A DNA stretch of 41,330 bases from Acetobacteraceae bacterium (GCA_947371015.1 CANBNK010000035.1:1-41330), one strand, 5' to 3'; shown: positions 24,229-33,341, counted from the stretch's first letter. Translations and numbers: made by a program. Notes: generated by a model from the sequence alone, not told the origin.

Positions 24229-25545
24229 ATGCAGGAAGCTTCGCGTCGTGGCGTTTTGCAGGGCCTTGTGGCCGCGGCAATGGGCGTGCCCGGCATGGCC
24301 GCCGCGCAGGCCGCGGGGAAGGTGAACTTCATCGGCTGGTCGGCCGCGGTGGACCAGATCAAGGCGCATATCGCGGCATTCGAGCGCGATACCGGCGTGC
24401 CGGTGAACTACGAGAACTTCCCCTTCGCGCAGTTCCGCACCGCGCTGGTGACGCGCCTGGTCGGCAACGCGCCGATCGACGTGGCGTGGATTTCCGACGC
24501 CTGGCTGCCCGAGTTCGTCGAGGCCGGCTGGCTGGCGGATATCGAGGACATGCCCAACCTGAAGCGCTACGGCAGCGAGACCGCCGCCTACTGCAACCAG
24601 TCCATGACCTACAAGGGCAAGCAGTACGGCCTGAGCTACTACGGCGACCACATGAGCTTCATGTACAACACCGAGGTGCTGCAGAAGGCCGGCATCGCGG
24701 CGCCGCCGACGACCTGGGACGAGGTGGTCGAGCAATGCCTGAAGATCAAGGCGGCGGGGATCATGGAGTATCCGCTGCTGCTCTCGCTGGGTGCCGATAC
24801 CTGGCTGATCGAGTTCGTCTCGGCGCTGACCTTCAGCTTCGGCGGCAGTTTTGTCGATGACAAGGGCGACAGCGTGATGGGCGCGCCGGGCGGCGGCGCG
24901 GTGGCGGCGGCGAAGTGGCTGCATGAGGCCATCCACAAGCACAAGATCCTGGCGCCCGGCGCGGTGGAGACGGTGGAGCTGAACGGCCTGCGCGCCTTCG
25001 GCAGCGGCGCGCACGCGTTCACCATCGAGCCGACCTATCGCATCCGCTCGCTGAATGACCCGGCGCAGGCGACGGCACACGGAAAAATCCGCCTGGCGCT
25101 GATGCCGAAGGGTGGCCCGCGCGGCACGCATGACACCTGCGGCTGGATCCGCTTCTACGGCCTGACGCCGGCGGCCAAGGCGGACCGTGCGCGGCGCGAA
25201 CGGGCGGTGAAGTTCATCGAGTATTTCGGCGGCCGCGACACCAAGGGCAACTACAGCCTGCAGGAAATGCTGCTGCTGGATGTCGGCCTGCCCAGCTGCG
25301 CGCTGCCGCTGGCCGAGGACGCCGAGGTGAAGACCTTCTGGACCCGTTGGGCCGGCGGCGGCGCCATCGTGGCCGAACAGGCGATGAAGGCGCGCAAGAA
25401 GGACGTGATCTCGCCCTGGTTCGGCGAATGGGTCGAGAGCAGCAACCAGGCCTGGCAGAGCGTCTGCCTGGGCCGCGCCACGCCGGAAGCGGCGCTGGCC
25501 GGGCTGGGGACCAAGTGGAACGAGCTGAAGCGCGCGTTCCGCTGA
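24229..25545 (+). CDS. ABC importer substrate-binding protein (sugar-type, Tat signal)
   Basis: A 438-residue periplasmic binding protein of the family used by sugar, glycerol-phosphate and polyol importers. The N-terminus has a twin-arginine signal (ASRRGVLQGLVAAAMGVPGM) ending AAAQA. The mature protein begins KVNFIGWSAAVDQIKAHIAA and continues with the typical IDVAWISDAWLPEFVEAGWL. Export through Tat suggests folding before transport. GAGGGGA precedes the ATG. It is the first gene of the cluster and directly abuts the first permease gene. The catabolic genes downstream suggest a cyclic or aromatic ligand rather than a simple sugar, but this is inference. Confidence 0.9.
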   Translation: MQEASRRGVLQGLVAAAMGVPGMAAAQAAGKVNFIGWSAAVDQIKAHIAAFERDTGVPVNYENFPFAQFRTALVTRLVGNAPIDVAWISDAWLPEFVEAGWLADIEDMPNLKRYGSETAAYCNQSMTYKGKQYGLSYYGDHMSFMYNTEVLQKAGIAAPPTTWDEVVEQCLKIKAAGIMEYPLLLSLGADTWLIEFVSALTFSFGGSFVDDKGDSVMGAPGGGAVAAAKWLHEAIHKHKILAPGAVETVELNGLRAFGSGAHAFTIEPTYRIRSLNDPAQATAHGKIRLALMPKGGPRGTHDTCGWIRFYGLTPAAKADRARRERAVKFIEYFGGRDTKGNYSLQEMLLLDVGLPSCALPLAEDAEVKTFWTRWAGGGAIVAEQAMKARKKDVISPWFGEWVESSNQAWQSVCLGRATPEAALAGLGTKWNELKRAFR

Positions 25546-26430
25546 ATGCGGCTTCGCCTGAGCTATGACGACCGCAGCGCCGCGATACTGGTCTTGCCCG
25601 TATTGGCGGTGCTGCTGGTGGTTGCGGCCTACCCGATTTTGTACAGCTTCTGGGTCAGCCTGCACGACATCGTGCTGACCCGGCCGCTGCGGCGGCCCTT
25701 CGTTTGGTTCGAGAATTACGAGCGCATGCTGGGCGATGCGCGCTTCCACACAGCGGTGCTGCGGACCACCGTCTATACCGTGGTGACGGTGACGGTGACG
25801 ACGGCTCTGGCAGTGGGCGTGGCGCTGTTCCTGAACGAGAGCTTCCGCGGCAACAAGCTGCTGAACGCGCTGCTGCTGCTGCCCTGGGCCACGCCGTCCA
25901 TCGTCAACGGGCTGATGTGGAAGTGGATCTACGACCCGACCTATGGGCTGATGAATGCGCTGCTGGTCAAGCTGGGGCTGCTGGACAGCTATCGCGCCTG
26001 GCTGGGCGACCCGGATCTGACGCTGTTCCTCATCAGCAATGCGGCGATCTGGAAGCAGATGCCGCTGGCCGCGCTGCTGCTGCTGGTGACGATGAAGGCG
26101 ATACCGGACGACCTGTATCGCGCCGCCAAGGTGGATGGCGCGACGGTGTTCCAGCGCTTTGTCCATGTGACGCTGCCGGCGCTGCGGCCGGGGCTGATGC
26201 TGGTGCTGGTGTACGAGACGATGATCAGCATCCGCCACTTCGACCTGTTCCTGATCATGACCCAGGGTGGGCCGGGCGATGCCAGCTACACGCTGTCCTG
26301 GCTGATCTATGTCGAGACGTTTCGGAGTTTGCGCTTCGGCACCGGCGCGGCGCTGTCCTACCTGCTGGCCATGCTGACCTTCCTGCTGTCCTGGCTGTTC
26401 ATCCGCTTTCTTGGCGAGAGGAATCCGTGA
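25546..26430 (+). CDS. ABC importer permease 1 (MalF/UgpA-type)
   Basis: A 294-residue inner-membrane permease with about six transmembrane helices, beginning with AILVLPVLAVLLVVAAYPIL. The cytoplasmic coupling (EAA) loop reads DDLYRAAKVDGATVFQRFVH and is followed by VTLPALRPG, as in MalF/UgpA proteins. It pairs with the next permease and the ATPase of the cluster. The ATG directly follows the binding-protein stop codon without a gap, and the last base of its own TGA is the first base of the next ATG, so the three are translated together. Confidence 0.92.
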   Translation: MRLRLSYDDRSAAILVLPVLAVLLVVAAYPILYSFWVSLHDIVLTRPLRRPFVWFENYERMLGDARFHTAVLRTTVYTVVTVTVTTALAVGVALFLNESFRGNKLLNALLLLPWATPSIVNGLMWKWIYDPTYGLMNALLVKLGLLDSYRAWLGDPDLTLFLISNAAIWKQMPLAALLLLVTMKAIPDDLYRAAKVDGATVFQRFVHVTLPALRPGLMLVLVYETMISIRHFDLFLIMTQGGPGDASYTLSWLIYVETFRSLRFGTGAALSYLLAMLTFLLSWLFIRFLGERNP

Positions 26431-27305
26431 TGGCGCGCCGCTTGATGCTGGCGCTGTTTTCGGCGCTGTTCGTGCTGTACGTGGCCGGGCCGGTGCTGTG
26501 GCTGCTGTCCTCCTCCCTGCAGATGGAAAGTGAGATCACCGCGGTGCCGCCGAACTGGCTGCCGCCGAACCCGGGGCTGCACAACTTCATCGCCATCTTC
26601 ACCGCCGGCGACAGCGCGGAATACGCCAACCGCGGCATCGCCGGCTTCCTGCCGAGCGGCGCGGCGAACCTGCTGCCTTCGCTGTACAACAGCCTGCAGG
26701 TCGGGCTGTGGGTCGCGGCGCTGAACCTGGTGTTTTCCTTGACCGCGGCCTACGCCATTGCGGTCATCGACTTCAAGGGCCGCCGCGCCACGCTTTATAC
26801 CGTGCTGGCCACGCGCGTGATCCCGGACATCGCGCTGGTGGTGCCGCTGTTCCTGGTCATCCGCAACCTGGGGCTGATCAACAGCATCGGCGCGCTGGTG
26901 GTGACGTATCTGGCGGTGACGGTGCCGTTCACCATCTTCATCCTGATCAGCTATTTCGAGGGCATTCCGCGCGACCTGTACCGGGCCTCGCGCATCGATG
27001 GCTGCGGCCATTGGGGTGCGTTGCGGCACGTGTACCTGCCGCTGTCGCTGCCGGCGCTGGTGGCGGCGCTGATGTTTGCCTTCCTGACCAGTTGGAACGA
27101 GTTCCTGTTCGCGCTGGTGCTGACGCAGAATGCGGCGGCACAGACTTTGCCGATCATCATCGCCGGCTTCGTCATGGACTTCACCACCAGCTTCAGCTTC
27201 GTCAACGCGGCTGGCGTCATCGCCATCGTGCCGCCGGTGCTGCTGGCCATCATCTTCCAGCGCTACATCGTCTCCGGCCTGACCGCCGGCGCCGTGAAAG
27301 GCTAG
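26430..27305 (+). CDS. ABC importer permease 2 (MalG/UgpE-type)
   Basis: A 291-residue inner-membrane permease, second half of the heterodimeric channel. It starts with a hydrophobic helix (MLALFSALFVLYVAGPVLWL). The EAA loop reads RDLYRASRIDGCGHWGALRH and is followed by VYLPLSLPAL, with Cys-Gly-His in the middle of the loop. Late helices include LTSWNEFLFALVLTQNAAAQ, typical of MalG. An insertion near residues 55-80 (TAGDSAEYANRGIAGFLPSG) makes the first periplasmic loop longer than usual. The start codon shares one base with the preceding TGA (TGATG). Confidence 0.92.
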   Translation: MARRLMLALFSALFVLYVAGPVLWLLSSSLQMESEITAVPPNWLPPNPGLHNFIAIFTAGDSAEYANRGIAGFLPSGAANLLPSLYNSLQVGLWVAALNLVFSLTAAYAIAVIDFKGRRATLYTVLATRVIPDIALVVPLFLVIRNLGLINSIGALVVTYLAVTVPFTIFILISYFEGIPRDLYRASRIDGCGHWGALRHVYLPLSLPALVAALMFAFLTSWNEFLFALVLTQNAAAQTLPIIIAGFVMDFTTSFSFVNAAGVIAIVPPVLLAIIFQRYIVSGLTAGAVKG

Positions 27306-27312
27306 GGCCGCC

Positions 27313-28335
27313 ATGGCCGCCATTACCTTGCAGGGCGTCACCAAGCGGTACGGCAACGTCACCGCGGTGCAGGCGCTGGACCTGGCGATTCATGAGGGCG
27401 AGTTCATGGTGCTGCTGGGGCCTTCGGGCTGCGGCAAGACCACCACGCTGAACATGATCGCGGGGCTGGAGGAGATCAGCGACGGCACGCTGCTGTTCGA
27501 TGCGAAGGACGTGACGCGCCTGCCGCCGCACCAGCGGGAAGTGGCGATGGTGTTCCAGAGCTACGCGCTGTACCCGAACAAGACGGTCGCCGAGAACATC
27601 GCCTTTCCGCTGAAGCTGCGCCGGGTGCCGAAGGCCGAGATCGAGCGCGCGGTGGCCGAGGTGGCCGAGCAGCTGGAGTTGACGCCGCTGTTGGGCCGCC
27701 GGCCGAACCAGCTTTCCGGTGGCCAGCGGCAGCGCGTGGCGTTGGGCCGTGCCATCGTGCGCAAGCCCAGCGTGTTCCTGATGGATGAGCCGCTGTCCAA
27801 CCTGGATGCGACGCTCAGGCTTTCCATGCGCTCGCTGATCAAGCGGCTGCATCACAAGCTGCGCGCCACCTTCGTCTATGTCACGCATGACCAGGCCGAG
27901 GCGCTGACGCTGGCGGACCGCATCGCGGTGATGCAGGGCGGCGTGGTGCAGCAGTTGGATACGCCGGAAGGCATTTATGAGCGGCCGGCGAATACCTTCG
28001 TTGCCAGCTTCCTCGGTTCCCCGCAGATCAACCTGCTGCGCCAGGGACTGCTGCGGCCGGAATGGGTGGCGGCGGGCCGCGACGTGATCATCGGGCTGCG
28101 GCCGGAGGATGTGGCGCGGCCGGCCGAAGGGCTGGTGACGCTGAGTGGGCGGGTGGAGCTGGTCTCTCCGCTGGGCAGCGAGACGCAGTTGGAAGTGGCG
28201 CTGGGCAGCGCCAGCGTGACGCTGCGGGTGCCGAAGGACTGGCGCGTCAGCGAGGGCGAGACGCTGGCTTTCGGCGTGGACCCGGCGCGGCTGCACGTGT
28301 TCGACGCGGCGACCGAGCGGCGCATCGCGCCATGA
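27313..28335 (+). CDS. ABC importer ATPase (MalK/UgpC-type)
   Basis: A 340-residue ATP-hydrolysing subunit. Walker A GPSGCGKT is at residues 36-43, the Q-loop Gln at 82, the signature LSGGQ at 134-138, Walker B FLMDEP at 155-160 and the switch His at 192 in VTHDQAE. The C-terminal 110 residues form the TOBE region found in sugar-type importers (GLRPEDVARP and the ETQLEVALG strand). It closes the four-gene importer; the molybdenum hydroxylase gene begins within its stop codon (ATGA), which links transport and oxidation of the substrate. Confidence 0.94.
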   Translation: MAAITLQGVTKRYGNVTAVQALDLAIHEGEFMVLLGPSGCGKTTTLNMIAGLEEISDGTLLFDAKDVTRLPPHQREVAMVFQSYALYPNKTVAENIAFPLKLRRVPKAEIERAVAEVAEQLELTPLLGRRPNQLSGGQRQRVALGRAIVRKPSVFLMDEPLSNLDATLRLSMRSLIKRLHHKLRATFVYVTHDQAEALTLADRIAVMQGGVVQQLDTPEGIYERPANTFVASFLGSPQINLLRQGLLRPEWVAAGRDVIIGLRPEDVARPAEGLVTLSGRVELVSPLGSETQLEVALGSASVTLRVPKDWRVSEGETLAFGVDPARLHVFDAATERRIAP

Positions 28336-30719
28336 CCGACACGCCGATGCCGTGGGCGGGCAGCCCGCTCGGCCGGCGGATGACGCGCAAGGAGGATCGG
28401 CGCCTGCTGCTGGGGCGCGGTCGCTTCACGGATGACTTGGCCGACCCGCCGGGCACGCTGCATGCGGTGTTCGTGCGCAGCCCCTACGCCCATGCGCGGC
28501 TGCTGCGGGTGCAGGCGCCGGCGCTGCCCGGCGTGGTGGTGCTGACCGGGGCCGAGCTGGCGCCGCTTGTGACGCCGCTGCGCCTGGCGCCACCGATCGA
28601 GGGGCTGCTGCCGGTGGAGATGCCGGTGCTGCCGACCGACCATGTGCGCTTCGTTGGCGACCTGGTGGCGCTGGTGCTGGCGCCGACACGCGTGGCCGCC
28701 GAGGATGCTGCCGAGTTGGTGGAGGTTGCGTACGAACCGCTGCCGGCGGTGGCCAGCCTGGCCCAGGCGAAGGTGGCCGACGCGCCGCTGGTGGATGCGA
28801 CGGTGCCGAGCAACCTTGTCTCCCACCAGTTCTTCGCCACGCTTGGGGTAGCGGCAGCATTTTCCGGCGCGGCGCGCGTGGTAGAAGCGCGCTTCGCCCA
28901 GCATCGGCAGACCCATGCGCCGATGGAGCCGCGCGGCTGCCTGGCGCTGTGGGATGCCGGGCGCGAGCATCTGACCATGCGGATCGGTACCCAGGCTCCG
29001 CACCCGTATCGCAGCGCCATCGCCGGCCGGCTGCGGCTGGCCGAGCACCAGGTGACCATCGACAGCCCGGAGATGGGCGGTGGCTTCGGCCAGAAGATCA
29101 TCCCGCTGCGCGAGGATCTGTGCTGCGCGGCGGCGGCGCGGCTGTTGGACGCGCCGGTGCGCTGGCGCGAGACGCGCGGCGAGAACCTGATTGCGGCGTT
29201 GCAGGCGCGGGAAGACGTGGTGACGATGCGCGCCGCGGTTTCCGCGCAAGGCGACCTGCTGGCGCTGGACTGCCGGGTCGAGGCGGATTTCGGCGCCTGG
29301 TGCTTCTTCCCCGCCAACTATATGGCGCGCGTCATCGCGCTGATTATGCCCGGGCCTTACAAGGTGCGGGAATATGGCTACGACGTGCAGGTCTTCCTGA
29401 CCCACAAATGCCCCTCTGGCCCGATGCGCGCGCCGATGGCGATCACGTCCTGGGTGATGGAGGGCACGATGGACGCGATTGCGCGCGACATGGGCCTGGA
29501 CCCGCTGGAGGTGCGGCGGCGCAACAGCATCGGGCTGGCGGACATGCCCTACATCACCGCCGTGGGCGAACGCTACGACGCGCTGTCGCCGCGCGAGACG
29601 CTGGAGGCCGCCGCCGCCGCGGTGGACTACGCGGCGTTGCGGGCTTCGCGCGGCGATAGGCTGCTGGGTGTCGGGCTGTGTACCGTGGTGGAAAGCACCA
29701 CCTATGGCAGCGCCTTCTACAAGGCCGCCGGCATTCCCGGCAGCGGGCACGAGACCGCGTCGCTGCGCGTAGAGCCATCCGGCGCCGTCATCACCAGTTG
29801 CGGGCTGATGGGCAGCGGGCAGGGCTATGAGACCACGCTTGCGCAGGCGGCTGCTGGCGGCCTCGGCTGCCGGGTGGAGGATGTCGCGGTGCAACTCGGC
29901 AACAGCGATACCGCGCCCTATGGCATGGGTTCGCGTGGCGCGCGTGGGGCCACGGCCGGCGGTGGCGCCACCTATATCGCGGGGCTGCGGTTGAAGGCGA
30001 AGGTGCTCGAGATTGCCGGTGCGATGCTCGGCCGCAACAACGCCGAAGGGCTGGAGATGCAGGAAGGCCGAGTGCTGCTGCACGGCGTGCCGGCCGGGTT
30101 GACGCTGGCTGATGTCGCGCGCTTGGCCTACCTGGACCCGCTGCGGCTGCCGCCGGGGTTGCAGCCGGGCCTGCACGAGGTCTTCGCCTATGATCCGCCG
30201 GCGATGACCTATTCCAACTCCACCCATGCCTGCGTCGTCGAGATCGACGCCGAGACCGGCACGCCGCGCATCCTGCGCTACGTGGTCGCCGAGGATTCCG
30301 GCACGCGCATCAACCCGCTGGTGGTGGAGGGGCAGACGCATGGTGCCACCGCCATGGGGCTTTCCGGCGCGATGCTGGAACACTGCGCCTATGGCGAGGA
30401 TGGCCAGGCGCTGGCCGGCAGCTTCATGGACTACGCCTTGGCCCGCGCCGATGACCTGCCGCGCTTCGAACTGCTGCACATGGATACGCCCAGTCCGCGC
30501 ACGCCGGCGGGCATCAAGGGCATGGCCGAGGGCGGCGTGATGGGCGCGATCGGCGCTGTCATGAACGCGGTGAATGACGCGCTGGCGCAGCGCGGTACGC
30601 GGCTGGATGGACAGCCCGCCTCGGCGCCGCGTATCTGGGCGGCCTTGCGTCTGGTCGCCCAAGGCGGCAGCGCCGCAGGGCGTGAATCAGCCGCAGCAAA
30701 TGGGCAGGCAAAGGCGTAG
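28332..30719 (+). CDS. Xanthine-dehydrogenase-family molybdopterin-binding (large) subunit
   Basis: A 795-residue large subunit of a molybdenum hydroxylase. Such enzymes insert oxygen from water into aromatic heterocycles, aldehydes or CO. Family features are RKEDRRLLLGRGRFTDDL at the start, FVGDLVALVLAPTRVAAEDA, HAPMEPRG, the MGGGFGQK molybdopterin loop (near residues 250-257) and a final GIKGMAEGGVMGA carrying the catalytic Glu. The loop that in xanthine dehydrogenase reads AYRGAGRPE is GPMRAPMAITS here, so the substrate pocket differs. No gene for the iron-sulphur or FAD subunit is in the window, so electrons must leave via partners encoded elsewhere. It overlaps the ABC ATPase stop by four bases. 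The last 20 or so residues are translated from a repeat copy. Confidence 0.9.
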   Translation: MTDTPMPWAGSPLGRRMTRKEDRRLLLGRGRFTDDLADPPGTLHAVFVRSPYAHARLLRVQAPALPGVVVLTGAELAPLVTPLRLAPPIEGLLPVEMPVLPTDHVRFVGDLVALVLAPTRVAAEDAAELVEVAYEPLPAVASLAQAKVADAPLVDATVPSNLVSHQFFATLGVAAAFSGAARVVEARFAQHRQTHAPMEPRGCLALWDAGREHLTMRIGTQAPHPYRSAIAGRLRLAEHQVTIDSPEMGGGFGQKIIPLREDLCCAAAARLLDAPVRWRETRGENLIAALQAREDVVTMRAAVSAQGDLLALDCRVEADFGAWCFFPANYMARVIALIMPGPYKVREYGYDVQVFLTHKCPSGPMRAPMAITSWVMEGTMDAIARDMGLDPLEVRRRNSIGLADMPYITAVGERYDALSPRETLEAAAAAVDYAALRASRGDRLLGVGLCTVVESTTYGSAFYKAAGIPGSGHETASLRVEPSGAVITSCGLMGSGQGYETTLAQAAAGGLGCRVEDVAVQLGNSDTAPYGMGSRGARGATAGGGATYIAGLRLKAKVLEIAGAMLGRNNAEGLEMQEGRVLLHGVPAGLTLADVARLAYLDPLRLPPGLQPGLHEVFAYDPPAMTYSNSTHACVVEIDAETGTPRILRYVVAEDSGTRINPLVVEGQTHGATAMGLSGAMLEHCAYGEDGQALAGSFMDYALARADDLPRFELLHMDTPSPRTPAGIKGMAEGGVMGAIGAVMNAVNDALAQRGTRLDGQPASAPRIWAALRLVAQGGSAAGRESAAANGQAKA
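30651..30692 (+). repeat. Dispersed palindromic repeat, copy 7 (inside coding sequence)
   Basis: CTGGTCGCCC and then GCAGCGCCGCAGGGCGTGAATC, closest to the second tandem unit at 3021-3080 (shared AGCGCCGCAGG and GCGTGAATC). It is read in frame as LVAQGGSAAGRESA near the C-terminus of the molybdenum hydroxylase. Confidence 0.6.
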
Positions 30720-30723
30720 CACC

Positions 30724-31602
30724 ATGGAACGCATCGGGTTCATCGGCATCGGCATCATGGGCGGCGCCATGGCGGGGCATCTGCTGGCGGCCGGGCATGC
30801 GCTGACCATCTTCAACCGCAGCCGCAACGACACGGTGGAAGCGCTGCTGGCCAAAGGCGCGGTGTGGGCGGCGTCTCCGGCTGACGTGGCGGCGGCCAGC
30901 GATGTCGTCATCACCATCGTCGGCTTCCCGCCGGATGTGGAGGCGACCTACCTCGGCGCCAACGGCCTGGTCGAGGCCGCGAAGCCGGGCAGCCTGCTGA
31001 TCGACATGACCACCAGCAGCCCAGCCATCGCCAAGCGCATCGCGGCACAGGCGGCGGCACGGGGCGTGGCGGTGCTGGACGCGCCGGTTTCCGGCGGCGA
31101 TGTCGGCGCGAAGAACGCCGCGCTGTCGATCATGTGCGGCGGCGACGCGGCTGCCTTCGCCCGCGCCAAGCCGATCTTCGAGAAGATGGGCAAGACCATC
31201 AACCTGATGGGTCCCGCCGGCGCCGGCCAGCACACCAAAATGGCCAACCAGATCGTCATCGCCAGCACCGTGCTGGGCACCGCCGAAGGCCTGGCCTATG
31301 CCCGCGCCGCCGGGCTGGAGGGTGGCGCCGTGCTGGCCGCGCTCGGGCCGGGGGCGGCGGGCAGCTTCCAGCTGAACGCGCTGGGGCCGAAGATGCTGGC
31401 CGGCGACTACGCGCCGGGCTTCATGGTGAAGCACTTCCTCAAGGACCTGGGCATCGCGCTGGAAGCGGCGGCCGAGATGCAGTTGGACCTGCCCAGCCTG
31501 GCGCAGGCGTGGCGGCTGTTCCTGAAGGTGCAGGACAAGCTGGGCGGTGAGCGCGGCACCCATGCGGTGTTCGGCATCTACGGCGCCGATACCAGCGCGT
31601 GA
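30724..31602 (+). CDS. 3-hydroxyisobutyrate dehydrogenase-family oxidoreductase
   Basis: A 292-residue beta-hydroxyacid dehydrogenase. The Rossmann loop GFIGIGIMGGAM is at residues 5-16. The residues after the second strand are NRS (31-33), as in NADPH-preferring glyoxylate/succinic-semialdehyde reductases rather than NADH enzymes. The substrate motif DAPVSGGDVGA lies at 119-129 and the catalytic Lys is K172 in GAGQHTKMANQ. Reduction of a semialdehyde or oxidation of a hydroxy acid in the cytoplasm is expected. It starts four bases after the molybdenum hydroxylase stop, so it is in the same operon. It probably handles an aldehyde product of the aldolase at the end of the cluster; this is inferred from position. 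Confidence 0.9.
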   Translation: MERIGFIGIGIMGGAMAGHLLAAGHALTIFNRSRNDTVEALLAKGAVWAASPADVAAASDVVITIVGFPPDVEATYLGANGLVEAAKPGSLLIDMTTSSPAIAKRIAAQAAARGVAVLDAPVSGGDVGAKNAALSIMCGGDAAAFARAKPIFEKMGKTINLMGPAGAGQHTKMANQIVIASTVLGTAEGLAYARAAGLEGGAVLAALGPGAAGSFQLNALGPKMLAGDYAPGFMVKHFLKDLGIALEAAAEMQLDLPSLAQAWRLFLKVQDKLGGERGTHAVFGIYGADTSA

Positions 31603-31605
31603 CGC

Positions 31606-31640
31606 TTGGCGGCGGATGGTTTCAACTGTAATCATCCGCC
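31606..31640 (+). promoter_or_regulatory. Perfect hairpin/operator abutting the monooxygenase start
   Basis: GGCGGATG (31611-31618) and CATCCGCC (31633-31640) are a perfect 8-bp inverted repeat around a 14-base AT-rich centre. The right arm ends on the base before the ATG, and no Shine-Dalgarno sequence is visible. TTGGCG (31606-31611) and TGTAAT (31627-31632) could be -35 and -10 boxes with a short 15-bp spacer, which would put the transcript start at the ATG (leaderless mRNA). Confidence 0.5.
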
Positions 31641-33341
31641 ATGCACCAGCCCGAGACCACGCCGCGCCAGAGCATCTGGTACAACTACCGCGTCTTTCCG
31701 TTTCGCCGCCCGGCGGAACTGGATGGCGCGGCCGGCATGCAGCCGGTGGTGGTGGTCGGCGCCGGGCCGATCGGGCTGGTCACGGCGCTGAACCTGGCGC
31801 GGTTCGGTGTGCCCTCCGTGGTGCTGGAAGCCGAGCAGCAGGTCAGCCATGGCAGCCGGGCCATCGTGCTGACCAGGCGCTCCATGGAGATCATCCAGCA
31901 GGCCGGCGTCGCCGCGCCCTTCCTGGCCAAGGGGCTGCCGTGGAGCGACGGGCGCAGCTTCTATCGCGGCCAGGAAGTGTACCGCATGGTGTTGCCGCAC
32001 GACGCGGATGACCGCTTCCTGCCCGGGCTGAACCTGCAGCAGCAATACATCGAGCAATACCTGGTGGAGGCGGTGCAACGCAGCCCACTCATCGAACTGC
32101 GCTGGGGCTCCAAGGTCGTCGCCGTGCAGCAGCACGACGAACACGCGACGCTGCGGGTCGATACGCCGCAGGGCGAGTACGACCTGCGCGCCGGTTGGGT
32201 GGTGGCGGCGGATGGCGGGCGCTCCGCGATGCGGCGGCTGCTGGGCCTGCGGATGGAGGGGCGGGCCTATGCCGGCAACTTCGTCATCGCCGATATCCGC
32301 GCCGATATCGGCCTGCCGACGCAGCGGCTGTGCTATTTCGATCCCGAGTGGAACCCCGGCAACAACGTGCTGGTGCATCGCCAGCCCGAGGGCATCTGGC
32401 GGCTGGATTTCCGCCTGCCGGAAGGCGAGACCGCGGAGCAGGCGCTGGCGCCGGCGCTGCTGGCCGAGCGGATCGACAAGATCCTGGCGATGGTCGGCCG
32501 CCCGGTGCCGTGGGAGCTGGACTGGGCCACGGTCTATTCCGCCAGCACGCTGACGCTGGGTGAGTTCGTGCATGGCCGCGTCTGCTTCACCGGGGATGCC
32601 GCGCATCTGCTGCCGATTTTTGGCGTGCGCGGGGCCAATACCGGCTTGCAGGATTGCGAGAACCTGGCGTGGAAGCTGGCCTTCGTGGTGCGCGGCCTGG
32701 CGCCGCCGGCGCTGCTGGCCAGCTATTCCAGCGAACGCGTGGCGGCGGCGCGGGAAATCTGCGAGGAAGGTGGCAAGTCGACCCGCTTCATGACGCCGCC
32801 TTCCGCCGGCTTCCGGCTGATGCGCGACGCGGTGCTGTCACTCTCGCTGGAGGAGCCCTTCGTGCGGGATTTGCTGCACTGGCGCACCAGCCGGCCGCAC
32901 AGCTACCACCACACGCCGCTGAACAGTTTTCTCGACGACGACGCGCAGTTCGGCGGCGGGCCGGCCTGCGGTGCCACCTTGCAGAATGTCAGGCTGGGCG
33001 GGGACGACTTCCTGTTCGACCATTTTCGTAGCGGCTTCCACCTGCTGGCCTTCGCCGGCGCCACGCCCAGCGCGGAGCAGGCGGCGATGCTGCGGAGCCT
33101 GCGGGAGCAGAAGGCGCCGCTGGTGCGGGTGCTGGTGGCGCCGCAGCCCACAGCTGAGATGGCGGCTCTGGCGGATGTGGTGGTGGCGGACCCGGGCGGG
33201 CGCATCGCCGGGCGCTATGCCGCACCGCCAGGCGCGGCTTATCTGGCGCGGCCGGACCTGCATGTCTGCGCCCGCTGGCTCGCCCCCGGCGCGGCGCAGG
33301 TCAACCAGGCGCTGGCGACGGCCTGCGGGAGGGTTGCATGA
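31641..33341 (+). CDS. FAD-dependent (class A) monooxygenase
   Basis: A 566-residue flavoprotein hydroxylase of the phenol/PHBH-related family. The FAD-binding GAGPIG is at residues 40-45, the DG motif (VAADGGRSAMRR) near 188-199 and the GD motif (CFTGDAAHLLPIFGVRGANT) near 315-334. Residues 1-30 form an extension before the Rossmann fold. The roughly 180-residue C-terminal part (from RPHSYHHTPLNSF) resembles the thioredoxin-like tail of MhpA/phenol-hydroxylase-type enzymes. It would hydroxylate an aromatic ring with NAD(P)H and O2. Gene position suggests action on the product of the molybdenum hydroxylase. Its start lacks a ribosome-binding site and abuts a hairpin. The next small gene overlaps its stop by four bases. 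Confidence 0.9.
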   Translation: MHQPETTPRQSIWYNYRVFPFRRPAELDGAAGMQPVVVVGAGPIGLVTALNLARFGVPSVVLEAEQQVSHGSRAIVLTRRSMEIIQQAGVAAPFLAKGLPWSDGRSFYRGQEVYRMVLPHDADDRFLPGLNLQQQYIEQYLVEAVQRSPLIELRWGSKVVAVQQHDEHATLRVDTPQGEYDLRAGWVVAADGGRSAMRRLLGLRMEGRAYAGNFVIADIRADIGLPTQRLCYFDPEWNPGNNVLVHRQPEGIWRLDFRLPEGETAEQALAPALLAERIDKILAMVGRPVPWELDWATVYSASTLTLGEFVHGRVCFTGDAAHLLPIFGVRGANTGLQDCENLAWKLAFVVRGLAPPALLASYSSERVAAAREICEEGGKSTRFMTPPSAGFRLMRDAVLSLSLEEPFVRDLLHWRTSRPHSYHHTPLNSFLDDDAQFGGGPACGATLQNVRLGGDDFLFDHFRSGFHLLAFAGATPSAEQAAMLRSLREQKAPLVRVLVAPQPTAEMAALADVVVADPGGRIAGRYAAPPGAAYLARPDLHVCARWLAPGAAQVNQALATACGRVA

